34,445 nucleotides of DNA from a virus: positions 1 through 34,445 of the IMG/VR virus record IMGVR_UViG_3300032284_001264, one strand, 5' to 3'. The notes under the pieces were generated by a model. The model saw only the letters and a list, made by a program, of their open reading frames with translations. It was not told where the DNA came from and did not search any database. Position 1 is the first letter of the stretch. Each line of letters starts with the position of its first letter. Below are positions 31,062-34,445 of the stretch, piece after piece. A program made the translations under genes and the position numbers.

Positions 31062-31566
31062 AGGTTTTGTTTTAGATGTAAGAAGTTTTGATAAAGTTCT
31101 TTCAAATCTTGAGAGTAAGAAAGCGGATATAAGGAGAAAAGCAGATGCGGCTGTTGATAACAATTGTCAGACAATCGCTAACAATGCCATCAATGATGCA
31201 CCGGTAAATATGGGCGATTTAAGAGCGGCCATAACGGTTAGGAGAGGTAATAAGGAATTATTCAGAGAAGTGGTTGCACAAACTGTATATGCGCCTTTTG
31301 TGGAGTTTGGAACGATGAGTTATGTTGATGTGCCTCCTGAATTAGAGGAGTATGCGCAACAGTTTAGAGGACAAGGCAAAGGAGAAAATAGTGCATGGAG
31401 TATGATTAGTGCATGGTGTGAAAGAAAAGGAATTGATAAAAAAGCGTGGTACCCGATTTATTTAAGTGTAATGCGCAATGGTATTCATCCTCATCCTTTT
31501 ATGTGGCCCAATGTGATTAACCAAAAACCACAATTGATAAACGATTTAAAGGAAACTATTAAATGA
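31054..31566 (+). CDS. HK97 gp10-like tail-completion protein
   Basis: The 170-residue protein carries the HK97-gp10 signature: DAPVNMGDLRAAITVRRGNK, then VYAPFVEFGTMSYVDVPPEL, with HPHPFMWPN near the end. An insertion of about 45 residues (EYAQQFRGQGKGENSAWS and a WCERKGIDKKAWYPIYLSV segment) between the two parts is seen in some members. It acts in head-tail joining. Confidence 0.85.
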   Translation: MGKGFVLDVRSFDKVLSNLESKKADIRRKADAAVDNNCQTIANNAINDAPVNMGDLRAAITVRRGNKELFREVVAQTVYAPFVEFGTMSYVDVPPELEEYAQQFRGQGKGENSAWSMISAWCERKGIDKKAWYPIYLSVMRNGIHPHPFMWPNVINQKPQLINDLKETIK

Positions 31567-31985
31567 TAGAAGTAGGCGAACAGGTACGCAAAGCATTTTA
31601 TAACAAAATATCAGCACTTACATACAACGGTAATGCGGTAAGTGTATTTGATGAATTGAGTGTAAAAGCGCAAACAACTCCTTATGTAATCCTTTCTTCT
31701 CAAGTAGAACAACAAACAGATGTTGATGTGAGAGATACTTTTAGCGCAAGTATTTTAATTAAAATAACCGATGCGCAAAGTCAATCAGCAACAAAAACAA
31801 ATGTGGAAGCACTCGGAAAATTGATTTTCGATGCGGTAAAAGGAGATCAGATTGATTTTGGTACAGATTGGGCGATTAGAGGAGTAAAAATTCAGAGTAC
31901 GAATTATTTAACTCAGGATGTGGGAGATAAAGTGTATGTGCAAAAGATTTATCGGTACTCAATGGACATAGAAAACATTTCATAA
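31563..31985 (+). CDS. tail terminator-like protein (DUF3168 / gp17-like)
   Basis: The 140-residue protein shows the DUF3168 pattern: VRKAFYNKISALTYNGNAVS, then KAQTTPYVILSSQ, a DVDVRDTFSASILIKI strand and a C-terminal VQKIYRYSMDIE. It caps the tail tube and attaches it to the head. Start overlaps the previous gene by 4 bp. Confidence 0.8.
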   Translation: MIEVGEQVRKAFYNKISALTYNGNAVSVFDELSVKAQTTPYVILSSQVEQQTDVDVRDTFSASILIKITDAQSQSATKTNVEALGKLIFDAVKGDQIDFGTDWAIRGVKIQSTNYLTQDVGDKVYVQKIYRYSMDIENIS

Positions 31986-32003
31986 AAATAAAAAACAAAT
32001 ACA

Positions 32004-32435
32004 ATGTCAGCAACCAAGTTTAAAGGTAAAGGGATATACCTCCAAGTAAGTACAGACGGCACTACTTGGAATACTCTTGCCGCACTTCAAAAAAAATCTT
32101 TCAAGGTTGATAATGAAGAAATCGACACAACAAATGACACGACCGGTGGATCATTAAAAGAACTTTCTCCGGGCTTACAAAATTTAAGTTTGGATTTCGA
32201 AGGTTTTTCTTACACAAGTGCTGCTCCTACCGGTTATTCATCTTACAATGAAATGCTTACTTTAACCGGAGCGCAAACAGTTGTAAGTATCAGATTAGTA
32301 GATAATATTTCTGCTCCTGTAAACAGAAACATGACAGGAACAGGATTTTTCAAATCATTGGAAGAAATGTATGAAACCAATAAATACACAGAGTTTAAAG
32401 GTTCATTCGCATTTCAAACTATTTCAACTTATTAA
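32004..32435 (+). CDS. major tail tube protein
   Basis: The 143-residue tube protein has KGKGIYLQVSTDGTTWNTLA, a hinge with DNEEIDTTNDTTG, LSLDFEGFSYTS and a final strand TKYTEFKGSFAF-like end (NKYTEFKGSFAFQTI). This is the TP901-1-type tail fold. It lies right before the tail-assembly chaperone, as expected, and has a paralogue-like partner at 3293. Confidence 0.87.
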   Translation: MSATKFKGKGIYLQVSTDGTTWNTLAALQKKSFKVDNEEIDTTNDTTGGSLKELSPGLQNLSLDFEGFSYTSAAPTGYSSYNEMLTLTGAQTVVSIRLVDNISAPVNRNMTGTGFFKSLEEMYETNKYTEFKGSFAFQTISTY

Positions 32436-32438
32436 TAA

Positions 32439-32837
32439 ATGAATGGTTATTGTCAAATTGAACTCGGAGGCGAACTTCGAGGGTTAAAATTTAATATGCA
32501 CTCAATTGAGATTATCAGTCGTGCTGATTACGAGTATGTAAGTGATGATAAAGGAAATGTAGAAGCAAAACTCAAAGCGAAAGAAGATACAAGTTTTGCA
32601 GCGATTGTGAAATTTGTTTATGCGGGATTGTGTGGTAATGCTTTTGCTAAGAGTGGAGGGATTGAAACTATTTGCCAAGAAAAGAAAGAAGATATTGCTG
32701 AATGGGTGGAGGACTTATTTTTTAGTGATAAAAAAGCAAGTTTTATCAAATCAGTGATGGAGGCTTATTGGAGTTCAAAGCCAATGCAAAAAGTAATTGA
32801 AGATTCAAAGGATGAGGTAAAAAAAAAGAAGCGATAA
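32439..32837 (+). CDS. tail assembly chaperone (short, gpG-like form)
   Basis: The 132-residue chaperone coats the tape measure during tail assembly. It sits between the tail tube and tape measure and ends with an A9G homopolymer (32819-32828) that encodes V-K-K-K-K-R before the stop. A -1 slip there fuses it to the downstream frame, giving the long form. Confidence 0.85.
   Translation: MNGYCQIELGGELRGLKFNMHSIEIISRADYEYVSDDKGNVEAKLKAKEDTSFAAIVKFVYAGLCGNAFAKSGGIETICQEKKEDIAEWVEDLFFSDKKASFIKSVMEAYWSSKPMQKVIEDSKDEVKKKKR
32819..32828 (+). promoter_or_regulatory. -1 programmed ribosomal frameshift site (A9G)
   Basis: Nine A and a G lie just before the short-form stop (TAA 32835-32837). Slippage by -1 reads AAA GAA GCG ATA AGT TGG GAT, with no stop, and continues in frame into the extension. 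The tract includes the A-AAA-AAG heptamer used by E. coli dnaX. The downstream frame has no convincing start, since only a GTG at 32849 exists. Confidence 0.8.
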
Positions 32838-33124
32838 GTTGGGATGATGTGCATGAGTTTGCTTTTGGAATACTCGGCTTACTGCCACGAGAATATTATA
32901 TGATGACAGAGGCCGAGTATGTTTCTTGTTGCAAAGGTTATTCAAAGAGAGAAAAAGGTGAATGGCAAAGAGCGAGATTAATAGCTTACACGATACATAC
33001 TCACATGGCAAGTAATCCGGTAGATATTGAGGAGTTTTTGCCTTTGGAAGAAAAGCGATCAGAGCGAATGACAGAGGAGGAAATGGATGAAATATTTAAT
33101 CAAAATACAAACTTTTTAGGATAA
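32825..33124 (+). CDS. tail assembly chaperone, frameshift extension (gpGT-like T domain)
   Basis: The extension reads KEAISWDDVHEFAFGILGLL then PREYYMMTEAEYVSCC, the typical start of the C-terminal part of lambda-type GT chaperones. It yields a fused protein of 228 residues and ends inside the tape-measure ATG. The T part normally binds tail tube subunits and the tape measure. A minor start at GTG 32849 is possible but the fusion explains the frame better. Confidence 0.8.
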   Translation, partial: KEAISWDDVHEFAFGILGLLPREYYMMTEAEYVSCCKGYSKREKGEWQRARLIAYTIHTHMASNPVDIEEFLPLEEKRSERMTEEEMDEIFNQNTNFLG

Positions 33125-34445
33125 TGGCAGCAGAAGAAGGACTCATAATAGGGATTGGTGCTGACACATCCGATTTAGAGAGTGGAATAAATGCTGCCAA
33201 GAAATCCGTACAAGATTTTAGCGGGGCCTTACAGGGTGCGTTAAGTGAAGCTACCGGGCAATTATCTGACTTAAATTCTAAGTTAGAAAATTTACAATTT
33301 GAGAAGGCTTTTGGTGATGGTTCAACCAGTGCAAGTGCTTTAAATAAAGAGATAGCACAAACAAAACTGCAAATCAATTTAGTTACTAAGGAAATTGAGC
33401 AGTATAAGGGTGCGATGAGTGGTGCAACGAATCAGAGTGATTCAATGCGCAATGTGATGATGGCGACCAATAGAGTAATCAGGGATTCTCATTCCCTACT
33501 CTATTCAACAAACAGAGGTATTGCAGAATTAACTTACGCATTACCCAATTTAGCAGCGAAATTAGGCGAAGTAAAAGCCGAAACAGGTTCATGGAATAGT
33601 GCATTAGGCTTATTAGGTTCTACGCTATTTAGTTGGCAATCGGCTTTATTTATTGCCGGTACAGCTTTAGCGATGTTTTTAAGACATCATAAAGAAGCAA
33701 AAGAATCTGTTACAAGTTTAAACGATTCAATTAAAGACGAAGCATCAGCAATTAGTTTAGCTGAAAAAGAATATGTAAAGACATCTTCTGCTGTTGATAG
33801 TGTAAAAGAATCAATTGAACTTGCTAAGCAAGGGATTATTAGTAAAAAAGATGCTATTGCTGAATATAATAAAGAATTAGGCAACGCATTAGGCAAGGTA
33901 ACAAGTTTAGAAGCTGCCGAAAAAAGTATTACTGATAAAGGCCCTGCTTTTATACAAATGACAATGCTAAAAGCAGCAGCCAATTTAGCGTATGAAGCGG
34001 CAGCTAAAAAAGCATTTGAGGCAGCACAAGCTCACGCAAAAGCTGAGGCAGATGCGTTTAAAGAAAGTGCAAATCTTGCTCAAAAGGCAATTGCATTTGG
34101 TGCGGGTAATAATTCTGCACCGGGATTTGTTCCTAATCAAACAGGAAGTACAAAGTTAAAAACTGATTATATAAAATCAGAAGGTGAGGCAATTAAAAAA
34201 GCACAAGAAAAATCAGCTAATGATCAAAAATCTAATCTTGAAAAGATTGGTAATGATTTAATGAAACAGGCTGCTGACATAGCAAAGAAGTCAAATATTA
34301 AATTTTTAGATGAGTTAAAAGATCCAAAAACACCAAAACCTAAGAAAGACAAAGAAGAACATTTGCGCAAAGTAGATGGCATTACTTTGGAGCAAAAAGC
34401 GATGCAAGAGTATGGTATTGCTTTAAAAGATATTGCTGTTAAGGA
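33124..34445 (+). CDS. tape measure protein, N-terminal part (continues at 1-856)
   Basis: The gene begins at ATG 33124, overlapping the chaperone stop by one base, and is open to the window end. It starts AAEEGLIIGIGADTSDLESG, a typical tape-measure N-terminus, followed by heptad-like helices (LSDLNSKLENLQ). A hydrophobic segment lies around residues 155-185 (SALGLLGSTLFSWQSALFIA and TALAMFL). Long Ala/Lys/Glu-rich helices follow. Rejoined with 1-856, the protein has about 684 residues. Confidence 0.93.
   Translation, partial: MAAEEGLIIGIGADTSDLESGINAAKKSVQDFSGALQGALSEATGQLSDLNSKLENLQFEKAFGDGSTSASALNKEIAQTKLQINLVTKEIEQYKGAMSGATNQSDSMRNVMMATNRVIRDSHSLLYSTNRGIAELTYALPNLAAKLGEVKAETGSWNSALGLLGSTLFSWQSALFIAGTALAMFLRHHKEAKESVTSLNDSIKDEASAISLAEKEYVKTSSAVDSVKESIELAKQGIISKKDAIAEYNKELGNALGKVTSLEAAEKSITDKGPAFIQMTMLKAAANLAYEAAAKKAFEAAQAHAKAEADAFKESANLAQKAIAFGAGNNSAPGFVPNQTGSTKLKTDYIKSEGEAIKKAQEKSANDQKSNLEKIGNDLMKQAADIAKKSNIKFLDELKDPKTPKPKKDKEEHLRKVDGITLEQKAMQEYGIALKDIAVK
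34323..34445. repeat. terminal direct repeat, right copy
   Basis: Identical to 1-123. Removing one copy gives a 34,322-bp circle with the tape-measure gene intact. Confidence 0.95.

Noticed and set aside
1-34445. Diversity-generating retroelement targeting the fibre genes
   Set aside because: No reverse transcriptase gene and no template/variable repeat pair was seen; the only fibre-region repeats are domain duplications.

Overview
The window is a temperate siphovirus genome, complete and circular as assembled, from a host in the Bacteroidota. Its first and last 123 bases are identical (1-123 = 34323-34445). Joining them gives a 34,322-bp circle and restores one open tape-measure gene across the junction. 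Evidence for the host group: low GC, very weak Shine-Dalgarno use with several TTG/GTG starts, signal peptides ending in A-Q, a Bacteroidota-style tyrosine recombinase, and promoter-like sequences of the TTG...TAnnTTTG type. I saw no tRNA, CRISPR array or insertion sequence.

Layout. (1) 18.8-21.8 kb is the lysogeny and control region: a divergent promoter with two operator-like repeats, a helix-turn-helix protein, a 345-bp gap that may hold attP, then an integrase - lipoprotein - XRE repressor operon. (2) 21.8-28.0 kb is the packaging and head block (small and large terminase, portal, MuF-like protein). It is followed by an unusual insert of a GT9-like and a GT4-like glycosyltransferase flanking a membrane-anchored coiled-coil protein. 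(3) 28.1-34.4 kb and 1-4.2 kb hold the prohead protease, HK97-fold capsid, connectors, tail tube, tail-assembly chaperone with a -1 frameshift, tape measure, tail tip and a second tail-tube-like protein. (4) 4.2-8.0 kb encodes three consecutive fibre-like or exported proteins with Sec signal peptides, then a tiny lipoprotein. (5) 8.0-9.95 kb is the lysis block (holin-like protein, small membrane proteins, spanin-like protein, GH108 endolysin). (6) 9.97-11.56 kb has a DEDDy exonuclease, DUF3310, and a GNAT protein. (7) 18.8-11.6 kb on the minus strand is the early operon: excisionase-like protein, small proteins, ERF annealase, SSB-like protein, NinG, pentapeptide-repeat protein, DnaA-domain-IV protein, winged helix, DNA methyltransferase (frameshifted), DUF6291 initiator-like protein with internal repeats, and a replication-associated unknown.

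How it works together. Three late transcription units (terminase/head, protease/capsid, tail tip/fibres) are each preceded by the same element: an ACTAACAATTGTGTAAAA block whose ACAATTGT core starts exactly 43 bp before a -7-like box. This looks like a phage-specific activated late promoter family. The early operon is driven from a separate promoter whose spacer holds an operator-like repeat. The strongest unusual signals are this three-copy promoter family, the exported fibre cassette, a three-way-junction RNA after the capsid gene, the glycosyltransferase insert, and an A9G frameshift site in the tail chaperone.
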